In this document: piece after piece, positions 54,878 through 64,000 of the stretch
Numbering within the stretch: the first letter of the stretch is position 1
Layout: every line of letters begins with the position of its first letter
From: Lactuca virosa
Lineage: Eukaryota; Streptophyta; Magnoliopsida; Asterales; Asteraceae
Reading direction: 5' to 3'
Assembly: GCA_928212115.1 (NCBI GenBank)
Contig: CAKMRJ010001112.1
Location: 402,714,256-402,778,255 of the forward strand
Length of the DNA: 64,000 nt
The notes under the pieces: model-generated
Seen by the model: the letters and a program-made list of their open reading frames with translations, nothing else
The model's database searches: none
What the model was told of the DNA's origin: nothing
Program-made: the position numbers and the translations under genes

Positions 54878-55639
54878 TGGTATCTATGCGAGAATAGGGA
54901 TGTAAGAAACATTTAATAAATTTAATACAAGAAAGTAAACAATTTCAAGTTTCTATAAGAGAAACTTGCAGTTAATAGGTAATATATTCTGTAGGGTATG
55001 ACTCCTACCGGGTCCTTCTATAAGCACATCATGTATAATAATTATATATAATCAAAACCAAATAGACCTTCGAATAGATGACTCTACTCTAGGTCCACAA
55101 ACCAAACAAGGAACATGAAATAGAGCTAAGTCACAAATTCTAAGTTGATAAAATCTTAATTATATATAACCGTAGTGTATGCACTTAGTACTTATAGACC
55201 TACCAGCAAGGGTCCTTTGTTTTCAAATAGATGGTTCTTAGTATTATAGTGCCTCAAATACTCCTATAGTATTTTAACTTTATGTTCTGTTCTTAGAGAT
55301 TCTTCTGGATATGTATTTGGTAAGTTTTAGACCTGTCGCAACACTACCTTCACTTCCAAACACATGTTGGCCGTATCTCAAATAAATATAGTTGATCAGA
55401 CTATATTGATCCCAGATATGATTACATAACTGTCCAGGTTTGACTACAGTGTCCAACATCCAAATACTTTTGTATTGTTATGACTCTGATATTGTTCTTG
55501 TATGTATGAGTGTTAGTATACTTCTTATAAAAAATACTTAAATTTTAAAAGTATACTTGTAGTCAGATCTCTCAGCCCCAATGTATTTATAGTTTGTATA
55601 TCTTTTATGGACTGATATACTGAGTTCACTATAAACAAT
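54878..55639 (-). other. Gyp10 leader
   Basis: Non-coding leader between primer site and accessory ORF. No structural motif recognised. Confidence 0.5.
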
Positions 55640-55651
55640 GCTCTGATACCA
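55640..55651 (-). promoter_or_regulatory. Gyp10 primer-binding site
   Basis: The minus strand reads TGGTATCAGAGC, five bases inside the LTR end. Confidence 0.9.
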
Positions 55652-55656
55652 ATCGA

Positions 55657-56758
55657 TGTGACAACCCGTTATTTTCTTCTTTATAAATGTCAACCAAAGT
55701 CAAACTTCGGTCAACTAAAGTCCAACTTATTGTTTGGATTTACTTCTTATATTTGGTTTGATAACCTTTATGTGTTTAAAAGCCTTTTAATTGAAGTGTT
55801 GCTTAAATTAGAAGTGTAGTTCTAAACCGAGAAGTCTCGCATGAACGATAAACCTTCGGACCCCAATCAGGCTTTTGGCCACAAATGTCCTTCGGACCGC
55901 AAACGGTTCGCAACCGCAAACCGTTCGCAGCCGCACACTCCGGACAGCAAACATGCGAGGCAGTTTATATCTCCTTGGGGAGTGGATCTTATCACCTCGG
56001 TAAGTGTTCTCGGCCAGGAACTCAGGCCATAAACGGTTTACAGCCGTGAACTACCCCTATATAAACATGAAGTCCAAATTTATCTTTCATTCTTCACGTA
56101 TCAGCCGAAAACTCAAGATTTCTCTCTCAAGATCTCCAACCAAAAACTCATTTTCTCTCTTAAGTATCATCCTTCATCCTTTGAATCCTCATAGGATCTT
56201 GCTTAGATCTTCAAGTGTTCTTCATTTTATCAAGAACACTCAACCGCAAACACTTGAATCTCCTTCATTTCTTCAAGAACATCAACCGAAAACCCAAGAA
56301 CATCAAGATCTTCTTGGGCCGTGAACCCTTGGGGCTAGCCGTGAACTTAAAGCATCCTTCCATTTTGCTTCTAACACTCTTATTTGTAAGTTAAACTTAC
56401 AAATTAGTCCCAATCCGTATCATTCTTATGTTTATATACACTAATTTTTTACATATATATTACATAAAATGCTATTTAGGACTTGTTTTGTCCCGGGGAT
56501 CTAGCTAGTGGAAAAACATCCTAAATCGAGCCTTCAATCGAATCACCCGCAAAAGGTGAGTTCATACCCTGCATTTTCACTATTTTTACAGTTTTAGGGG
56601 GGGGGGGATTACAAGTCTAACACAAGGAAATTGTGTTACAAACAGATGATTTCTAAATACTTCAAAAACGACACCAAGTCACCAAAACTCTTTTAAATGT
56701 TGTTAACTCTTCTAAATTCTTTAAAAACTCTTTTCAAACTTATATTTGTCAAAAATCA

Positions 56759-56812
<54 letters not shown>

Positions 56813-58204
56813 TATAAATAAGATTTAAAGGGCTTAGGACTAATAACTCGCTTTACTTCCTTTTCCTTGTTTGGATGTGGGCTTAGGTTATAGTTATTTG
56901 TCTGAATGTCGTTTAAATTTTAGTTATATATATTTATATATGTATATAAATATAAAAGTTGTTTCATTCAGTTTAACACCCTTTGTAACATGTCGAGCAA
57001 AGGGGTGCATTCACGAACAGTTTATACTAATACAGAAAGTACATATAAATTATAATAGGTATAATTTGTGATACAAGAACACTATCTTACTAAGTCAAGT
57101 ATACAAGGTTACACTTTTTTGCTAAGACAAGATTTGATTCAAAACTAAACATGTGCGTACAACTTACATTACATTTCAATTGTACAAATCAAGGAACATA
57201 CTTTCAGTCATTAATTTCAGAATGATTGTGTTTTCATTCTTATGCAAGTAATCGTTAATATGGTTTTTGTGAGACAATTGTTCATGGTTTATTTATTCAT
57301 TTAAGTAAGCGATACTATTAAAGTCCTGATGATTATAACCAGAATCTCCTAGCAGGGAACGAGAAAAATGTGTACAGATCTATATGGGATTGACAATCCC
57401 GCACTCAGACTGTTAGCTACAGTCGGACAAGCATGTCTATGAGTGACAATTGTTATCAACAGTTCCGACGTCTTCAAAGCGTCGTATCAGGCCATCTAGT
57501 CATTAATATGATTATAATAACTCACAAAAAGATATTAAACAATACGATTAGTGTATAATTACTTAAACATTAGTACAATTTCAAAGTACTGGTTTTACAA
57601 GAATACAGTTTACAATAACAGCTGGTGGAGCCAGACACACTCACATTTACAGGTTTTACAAAGGAATACAAATACAAAACACAAGTTTACAAAACAGAGA
57701 AACATACAATACATAATACATGCTTTTTATAGTTTTATTGTGAACTAAAACTATGTTATACTACTTTATAAGTACAACAATACTTACATAGAACAGTTTT
57801 ATGGGATTAAAACGACTTTTCAACTTCATCAGAAAATATAGGATTTTCTGGAACAGTAAACATACTCAAGGAACAGAAAACAAGCTTTCAAACATAAATA
57901 CTTATGCACTCTCTCAACTTTTATGTTGATACTCTCTTTTTCAAAATACTTGTATTCTCAGGGAACCAGTAGGCAGGTACATCTCCGAGCTTTTGAGAAG
58001 ACGGAGCAATTTTGAGTTGCGTCTTTCAGTTTTTACTATATTTTTTTGGTGTCAATATACATTGGTTGAACACATATGTAAAAACTTATACTTTATTAAT
58101 GAAATGGTTGTTGTACTTTGATTACTATGATGCATGTGTTGTGATACTTAACATGAAGTCATCCACCCCCGGACGTTTCCGCCGTCTGGTTTGGGGGTGT
58201 GACA
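55657..58204 (-). repeat. Gyp10 5' LTR
   Basis: About 2,548 bp. In the sense direction it starts TGTCACACCCCCAAACC and ends GGGTTGTCACA. It is homologous to solo LTR A. It holds CCGAAAAC/CCGCAAAC motif copies (55850-56340), a G9 run (56597-56605) and an AT microsatellite (56762-56808). Confidence 0.9.
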
Positions 58205-58312
58205 GTTTGTTTTAAATTTAAATTAAAAATCTAATTTTGAAATTTAAAATGTAAATGTAACGCCTGGTTCCTGGTACGCATTTAAATTATAATTTATTCA
58301 TTTTTGTAGGAC

Positions 58313-59405
58313 AACTCGACGAGTTGGGAGCCCCAAACTCGTCGAGTAGAGATCAGAAGAGACGCGGGTTTTAAGTAAGCTACTCGACGAGTTGAGAGCC
58401 TCAACTCGACGAGTAGGCCGGCAGGGGCGAAACCCTGATTTCGGGGTTTTGCACCCTATTTAAGCATCTTAATCCCCACATGCTAGCCTCATTTCCCGCC
58501 TACAAGTCCCAAACCCTAAATCCAGAAACCCTAATGCATTTGTGAGTTTGTGAGTCATTTTTTAGTGAAGTTTTGTGTGTGTTGAAGCTCGTGAAGGAAG
58601 GAGAAGCATGGGGATTCAAGAAGAAGTTAGTAGATCCAGAGACTCCATTTCATTCTCATCATTTCCTAGTAAGCAAGTCTCAAACTTGCTTAGTAACTTC
58701 TTAGATCTCATTATTATCATTTTATTGGATTTTTGGTCCAAGAAGCATGATCTTTGGGAAATGGACGTCCTAAGTGGGTACACCATCAGATCTAGAACCA
58801 TGGAGGGCTTTCATGGCATAAAGGTGCAAACTTTATGGCCATTGAAGCCCCATGCAAGCTATAGGATGTCATTTTCGCCTTTTAAGCTCCAAAAGGCCAT
58901 GAATGGAGAGAAAGGTGGAAGCTTTACGTGTTCTTCTAGTGTCTAAAGTCCAGATCTCAGTTTATATGCCTTGGTTTAGAGTGTTGATGTCTTTAGGACC
59001 AAGATCTAGGTCTTAAGGAGTTAGGGTTTGAGCTAAACCCATTAAGGAAGGGTATTAACAGGTAAAGTTGGAAACTTTACCCATAAAAAGGACATTTTCA
59101 GTATGTAGATGAAGTATGGGGCTTAAAACTAAAGGATAGGAGCTTAATTCATTAAGATGGATTAACAGACTGAAGAACTCGTCGAGTCCATATAGGAACT
59201 CGACGAGTTGGGTCGAAATGTCCCGACCATGTAGAAGGAAAAACTCGACGAGTTCAGGACGGACTCGAGAGTGGATTTGGAAAGTCCTGATTCTGATGAC
59301 AGAGGAAACTTGATGAGTTCGTGAGGAACTCGACGAGTTGGATCACGATTTCAGGGTTTCTGATTTATGGAACTCGGCGAGTTGATGATTCAACTCGGCG
59401 GGTTG
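58313..59405. repeat. AACTCGACGAGTT motif clusters
   Basis: AACTCG and CGAGTT are perfect complements around one central base, so each unit is a short palindrome. Copies at 58313, 58336, 58381, 58402, 59176, 59197, 59242, 59327, 59371 and 59391 (the last two with CGGCG cores). Confidence 0.85.
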
Positions 59406-59639
59406 AGTCAACCCAGAATGTTGACTTTGACCAGGGGTAAAATGGTCATTTTACCCTAAGAAGGATTATTGGATTTTGACTAAGTGTTATTGTGATAATG
59501 ATAGCCTGGGAGTCGTTGGAGCAGTCGTTAGAGATTTCCTCACCGCGAGATTTCACAGTCAGCTTTGCGAGGTGAGTTTCCTCCGGTATGAACGGGTCGA
59601 AGGCACCAATGTCGGCCCATATATGTATTCTAGTATGTT

Positions 59640-59995
59640 CCAGGCTTAGGTCCAATGTCGGGGTTAGCCCGATGTAGGTTATATGTTTCTGGACTTCGGT
59701 CGGATGTCGGGGAAAGCCCGATGAATGTTTGTATGCTTGATGTCTTCGTGATTCTTGCATGTGCTTGTTTATATGTTTCGGGGTTCGGTCCGATGCGGGG
59801 GTAAGCCCGAGGAATGCTTATATGTTATGTTATATGTTTCCGGATTTCGGTTCGATGCCGGGCGGGGCCTGAGGAATGTTTATATTCTTATGTTATGTGT
59901 TTATGTTATATGCTTTGTTGATATGTTTATATGTATACCAGACTTCGGTCTGATGCCGGGCGGGGCCCGATGTAGCGGGTAAGGCCCATTGTATG
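59640..59995 (+). repeat. Minisatellite in solo LTR B
   Basis: Four to five imperfect units of about 60-115 bp built around CTTCGGTCNGATG(C)CGGGG and AGCCCGATGAATGTTTATATG. Spacing varies with TTATATG-rich filler. Confidence 0.7.
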
Positions 59996-60301
59996 TTATT
60001 ATGTGATTATATGATTATGTGTATAGTACGTGGTAGTTTGGGGAGACTCACTAAGCTTCGTGTTTACAATTTTCAGTTTTGGTTTCAGGTACTTCCGGTA
60101 GCAAGGGGAAGAGCTCGAGATGATTGCAATCCAGACCCCATTTGTTTAGCCTGGGATGTTTATACTTTGATATATTTTGACAGATGTTATGATATTTTGA
60201 GATACACAACTTATGATTTTTATATGATGTTTGATGACTATGGTTTTCTTAATAATTAAAAACAAAATTGTTGGACTGTATTTTTGGGATGTTTCAGTAA
60301 A

Positions 60302-61167
60302 CCTTAGTATTTTTGAAAAGTTTAAAAATACACCCTTATAATATATGTAACATTAAAATATTAATATTACTATATGTATAGGACGATTCAGTCGAACCGC
60401 TAGTACGCCTCATTCACGAAGCCGATCTATAAGGGGGATATAAGGAAACTGCCTATAAAATGGCGGTTGAATGGGTGTCCACTCTCACCCACCACTTCCT
60501 TGATTGGTGGAGGGTCGTTATCCAAACGGGTTTAATAGGACAACCTAATCCTCATTAATAAGTATAATGAATTATAAAGTAACTAAACATATTTTTATAA
60601 AATTCCCAATCTTAGTTACTTTTGGAAAAATGTGAAGTTGTATGCTAATCCATGAAATTACACATTGCACTTTATGATTCATTAGTGGAGCGTGTGTGGT
60701 TAACCGACACACTAATAGGGGCGAATAAAGAGTGGCAATGGGTCTCTAGTAAACTATCATTGATTAATGGAGCGCGTGTGGCTAACCGACACATTAAAAT
60801 GAGATGATAAATGACATCGAGAGTACCAAATTAATTTTCATGATTATTCACATCTTGTTTGTGATCCTCGGTATCCCAGTCACAAATGGAAGAGCATAAT
60901 CGAGATTAAACATGCCATTGAAAAGTTCAGTGATTCTCAAAGGGATCTAGGATTTTCATTAAAAACTAAATTCGTTCAAATTTCGTTTTTCGATGGTGAA
61001 ATTGGTAAATTGTCATTTACCTACCTTTATGTAATTTACAATTAGGTTACGACATCCCTTTTCTAAGTTGTAAATTATTTAGTTGGATCCGGGCCTTGAT
61101 ATTTCATTTTGGGTGTTATATTGAGGATTGTACTTAACTGACTAAAACTATCTTTCTTCTCTTTCAG
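60302..61167 (+). other. Cop11 leader with conserved palindromic motifs
   Basis: Non-coding. Two copies of a motif TGGAGCGTGTGTGG(T/C)TAACCGACACA (60682-60716 and 60763-60796) match the complement of those in Cop1. GGTTACGACATCCC (61045-61058) matches the GGGATGCCGTAATC motif of Cop1/Cop2. It ends CTCTCTTTCAG|ATG, so the gag start codon directly follows a good splice acceptor. Confidence 0.65.
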
Positions 61168-62155
61168 ATGTATACTCCTACTGATGCTTCTAGTTCCTCC
61201 TCCTCCTCCAACAACAACTTCTCTCTGTTGAACATCTGTTCAAAGGTGCAATTGGATGGAACCATTTACAATGATTGGATGCGCAACATCAAGATGGCCC
61301 TTCACTTCGAGGACAAAGAATACATCCTTGGAAAACCTTTGGATGAGATCGACGAAATGAAGGCCACTCCTGAAGAAATGGTCACCTATAGGAAGCACTA
61401 TAACGATGCCACAAAATTTGCGTGCATCATGGTGGCGACAATGACTCCAGAATTGAAAAGGCACTATGAGGATTACTGGCCTTACGAGATGAACAAGGAC
61501 CTTATGGAGAAATACCATAAGTGAGCTCTTCAAGAAAAGTACGAGGTGGTAAATTCCCTCATTACTAGCAAGATGAAGGATCTAGAGACTGTGAGCTACC
61601 ACGTTTCGAGGATGCAACGTTACGTTGATAGGATAATAAAGCTCAACGTGAATTTTGATGAAGAGTTGGTAATCGACATAGTGTTGAACTCTCTGCCAAG
61701 TTGCTATGATCAGTTCATATTGACCTATCATTTGAACAACAACAATGAAACTACTTTTTCACAATTGCACAACTTCCTTCGAACAACTGAAGCAGGAATG
61801 AAGGGAAAAGCTATTGCCTCCTCTCCTGCTAGTGCACCTGTTCTGGCCATAGGGTTTGGGAAAGGGAAGCAGAGGAAAGGTCCTCCCAAACAAAACTAGA
61901 AGGGAAAGTCCCAAGCTGGGTCGTCAAGTACAGTACCCAAAGGAAAATCTAGTTCTGATGCTCCCCCTGCCTCTGACCTCAAAGAGGCCACTTGCTTCTA
62001 TTCGTCAAGTACAAGACCCAAAGGAAAATCTAGTTTTGATGCTCCCCCTGCCTCTGACCTCAAAGAGCCCACTTGATTCTATTGCAATGACAAGGGGAAT
62101 TGGAAACGAAGCTGCCCGAAATACTAGCAGGATATCAAGGATGGCAAGGTGAAGT
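61168..62155 (+). pseudogene. Cop11 gag
   Basis: Start MYTPTDASSSSSSSNNNFSL. Gag blocks include VQLDGTIYNDWMRNIKMALH (about residues 27-46) and VSRMQRYVDRIIKLNVNFDE. Two in-phase stops (TGA at 61522, TAG at 61897) interrupt an otherwise single phase. An 81-bp unit is duplicated in phase (61922-62002 and 62003-62083), repeating the Ser/Lys-rich linker and the first knuckle residues. The remaining zinc knuckle (about 62073-62118) has a stop for its first cysteine and asparagine for its histidine (FYCNDKGNWKRSC). Non-functional. Confidence 0.82.
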
Positions 62156-62600
62156 CAACATAGGCAGGTATTTACACTATCTTAACTAATAACTAATCAT
62201 ATTCTCATTCTTGGGTCCTTCATACAGGATGTAGGTTTCACATTTGTTGTGATTTGCAGGGGCTAAAAATAAGTGAGGACGTGGAGCATGTAAGGATGAA
62301 CTTAATCATGGGGAATAGGTGATCTTCACCTGTCACCAAGATTGGAGTTTATGGCTTAGTGCTTAGTAGTGGGTTAGGGTTGGATATAATAAATTGTTGC
62401 TACTTGCCAGAGATCACATGAAACATCATTTCATTTCATGATTTATTTAGACAAGGTTTTAGTTATTCTTTTAATAATGAGAATGGTTCTATTTCTGCTT
62501 ATAAAAATGGTGTGTTTTGTTTTGAAGCTTTGCCTTGTGATGACGTATATGAAACTAAGATGATTGTAGACAATTTAGGAAATAGTTTTTCATATTGATT
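62156..62600 (+). pseudogene. Cop11 protease and GAG-pre-integrase remnant
   Basis: Broken frames with FSYSFNNENGSISAYKNGVF near 62450-62520 and a shifted piece near 62590. The protease active site is not recognisable. Confidence 0.5.
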
Positions 62601-63545
62601 CGTCTAATGGTATAGATAAAGCGTGCTTGTGGTATTGTCGTCTTGGACATGTTAATAAGAAACACATGGCCCAACTCCAAAAGGATGGAGTGTTGCAATC
62701 ATTTGAATTAAGATCAGATTACACATGCGAGTCTTGTTTATTGGGGAAGATGAAAAAATCACATTTCACTGGTTTTTGCGAAAGAGGTGAAGGATTGTTG
62801 AATCTTATACACACAGATGTGTGTGGGCCCTTCAGATCCACCACAAAGGATGCAAATCGATTCTATGTGACTTTTACTGATGATTATAGCAGATATGGAT
62901 ACATCTACTTAATCAAGCATAAGTCAGAAACCTTTGAAAAGTTCAAAGAGTTCAAACATGATGTCGAGAATCAATTGGGCAGGAAGATAAAGATGGTAAG
63001 ATCCGATAGAGGCAATGAGTATCTTAGTATTGAGTTCCACGACTACCTCAAGGAATATTGAATAGTTTTACAATTGACTCCTTCTAGGACACCACAACTT
63101 AATGGTGTAGCTGAGAGGCGTAATCAAACCTTGTTGGACATGGTTCGTTCCATGATGAGTCGAGCTTCACTTCCAATCTCATTATGGGGGTATGCCTTAG
63201 AGACTGCCGCCGACATTCTTAATCTTGTCCCAACAAAGAAGGTTTTCAAAACACCTCACAAAATGTGTACATGGAAGGTTCCCTCGTTAGTACATATCAA
63301 AGTTTGGGGTTGTGAGGCTTTCGTTAGACGAGAGACTCACGGCAAGCTTAAACCTCGAAGTGAGAGATGTATTTTCATCGACTACCCACAAAAGTCCTTT
63401 GGATATTTGTTCTACAAACCTACTAAGAATGTGCTCTTCGTAGCATGAAGGGGGGGGGGGTCTTTTAAGAGAGAGAGCTCATATGCAAAGAGGATAGTGG
63501 GCGTACAATTGATCTTGAAGAAACTCAGGAATCAAACGATGAAGG
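62600..63545 (+). pseudogene. Cop11 integrase, interrupted
   Basis: One phase carries LWYCRLGHVNKKHMAQL and CESCLLGK (HHCC zinc-binding region), then the integrase core with catalytic Asp in IHTDVCGPF, Asp in RSDRGNEYL and Glu in NGVAERRNQT. One TGA at 63059 (glycine expected) breaks it. The frame ends at a TGA (63446) followed by a run of ten G (63449-63458), a likely replication-slippage frameshift; pol residues (ERELICKEDSG) continue in another phase until the Cop12 LTR at 63546. Reverse transcriptase is absent from the window. Confidence 0.85.
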
Positions 63546-64000
63546 TGATGGGTTTTGCGCATTCTAACACTCCTAAGTGTACATGCAACCCTAAATACCT
63601 TGGATCTATGTTTTCTCTATTATACATGCAATTATGAACTTTCCAAGGTATTACCCTATCTAGCATACAATACTTGATACTTGGGTAATCAAATGGATAG
63701 AATACATACCTTTGTTTGATGTAGCTTGTCTCCATGAAGCTTGAGTGCCTAGTGCCCCAAGTGTGACACCTCAAATGGTTCACACAACACCAAATGCACA
63801 TGGAATGACTTGAGAGAAATGGAACACTCCTTGAAATCGTCTAGCCCTCATATTCACACATTAGTGCACGATTTATTGAGCCATGGGATTCTTTTATATG
63901 GTGGCTATTAGGGTTACACCATGTAACTCATAACTTTACCCATTCCTTATGCTCCATGGATTTTAACCTCCATGGAGTATCCATGGGTCACCCCATGGAC
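63546..64000 (-). mobile_element. Cop12: LTR of a Cop1-family element, runs past window end
   Basis: TGATGGGTTTTGCGCATTCTA start, then closely similar to 1-455 and 6759-7215, including the CCATGG cluster and the TATATAAAAG-type promoter on the minus strand. By analogy with Cop1 the element would read right to left, so this is its 3' LTR (or a solo LTR). It interrupts the Cop11 pol. Confidence 0.85.

Larger units (their letters stand above)
53735..58204 (-). mobile_element. Gyp10: 5' part of a minus-strand Gypsy-type element
   Basis: Minus-strand order is 5' LTR (58204-55657), primer site (55651-55640), accessory ORF (54877-54263), an intron-like gap and the start of gag (53836-53735). Everything after the first 34 or so gag codons is missing; it is fused to the Gyp9 RNase H. 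The LTR family is the one represented by the solo LTR at 8445-11212. Confidence 0.85.
58256..60296 (+). mobile_element. Solo LTR B with AACTCGACGAGTT motifs
   Basis: 2,041 bp starting TGTAACGCCTGG and ending GGGATGTTTCA, flanked by the 5-bp duplication GTAAA (58251-58255 and 60297-60301). A TATA-like CTATTTAAGC lies at about 58457. About ten copies of AACTCGACGAGTT or close variants occur in two groups (58313-58415 and 59176-59405). A minisatellite follows at about 59640-59995. The internal frame from 58608 (MGIQEEVSRSRD) is LTR sequence, not a host gene. No partner LTR is in the window; Gypsy-type origin is inferred from its size and 5-bp duplication. Confidence 0.88.
58205..63545 (+). mobile_element. 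Cop11: Copia element related to Cop1/Cop2, both ends missing
   Basis: Leader sequence (58205-58255 and 60302-61167), gag (61168-62150), protease trace and integrase (62600-63540), all on the plus strand. The leader block 60395-60560 matches the reversed Cop1 leader. The left side is cut by the Gyp10 LTR and the right side by the Cop12 LTR. A solo LTR is nested in the leader. Its pol is much better preserved than that of Cop1 or Cop2. Confidence 0.82.

Noticed and set aside
58575..58946. 123-codon plus-strand frame
   Set aside because: Falls within solo LTR B between its two ends and target duplications; no domain recognised.
61856..62152. 98-codon frame with an internal duplicate
   Set aside because: Out-of-phase shadow of the 81-bp duplication in the Cop11 gag.

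Overview
The window is plant nuclear DNA, most likely lettuce (Lactuca) or a close relative in the Cichorieae. It is AT-rich, has long AT microsatellites, and almost everything in it is a transposable element or a nested layer of elements. Many tRNA-Met-type primer sites (TGGTATCA...) mark LTR retrotransposons. The repeated motif AACTCGACGAGTT in one long LTR is, from memory, a hallmark of lettuce repeats, so the genus call is an inference. I found no intact single-copy host gene, no rRNA or tRNA gene and no CRISPR array.

Layout. 1-7501: Cop1, a minus-strand Copia element with both LTRs and a coding-dead interior. 7502-16006: Cop2, a plus-strand relative cut by Cop1 on the left; a 2.77-kb solo LTR (8445-11212, 5-bp duplication GAATG) sits inside its gag. 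16007-17315: Cop3, a minus-strand Copia gag with primer site and 5' LTR. 17316-18166: Cop4, another minus-strand Copia gag fragment. 18167-29226: LTR5, a plus-strand element with no recognisable pol that carries exon-like host gene pieces; the young, nearly complete Copia element Cop6 (21741-26643, duplication CTTTC) is inserted in it. 29432-40492: an 11-kb CACTA transposon (3-bp duplication AAT) without visible transposase, carrying exons of a DHHC S-acyltransferase gene and itself invaded by the decayed Copia element Cop7 (31669-39623). 40872-49136: Cop8, a Copia-type element that keeps gag and a protease remnant but has an unrelated accessory reading frame where integrase and reverse transcriptase should be.

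49880-53734: Gyp9, the 5' part of a plus-strand Gypsy element (LTR to RNase H). It is fused head-on to Gyp10 (53735-58204), the 5' part of a minus-strand Gypsy element with an accessory acidic/coiled-coil ORF before gag. 58205-63545: Cop11, a plus-strand Copia relative of Cop1/Cop2 with leader, gag and integrase; a 2.04-kb solo LTR (58256-60296, duplication GTAAA) is nested in its leader. 63546-64000: Cop12, the start of another minus-strand LTR of the Cop1 family, inserted in the Cop11 pol.

Functionally this is a record of nested insertion, solo-LTR formation and gene-fragment capture. Only Cop6 looks recent: its LTRs differ at about three bases plus a 4-bp AT-tract change, and its gag-pol frame is broken by only two stop codons. 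All boundaries were read by eye. Those based on paired LTRs and target-site duplications are firm to a few bases; those of truncated elements are approximate.
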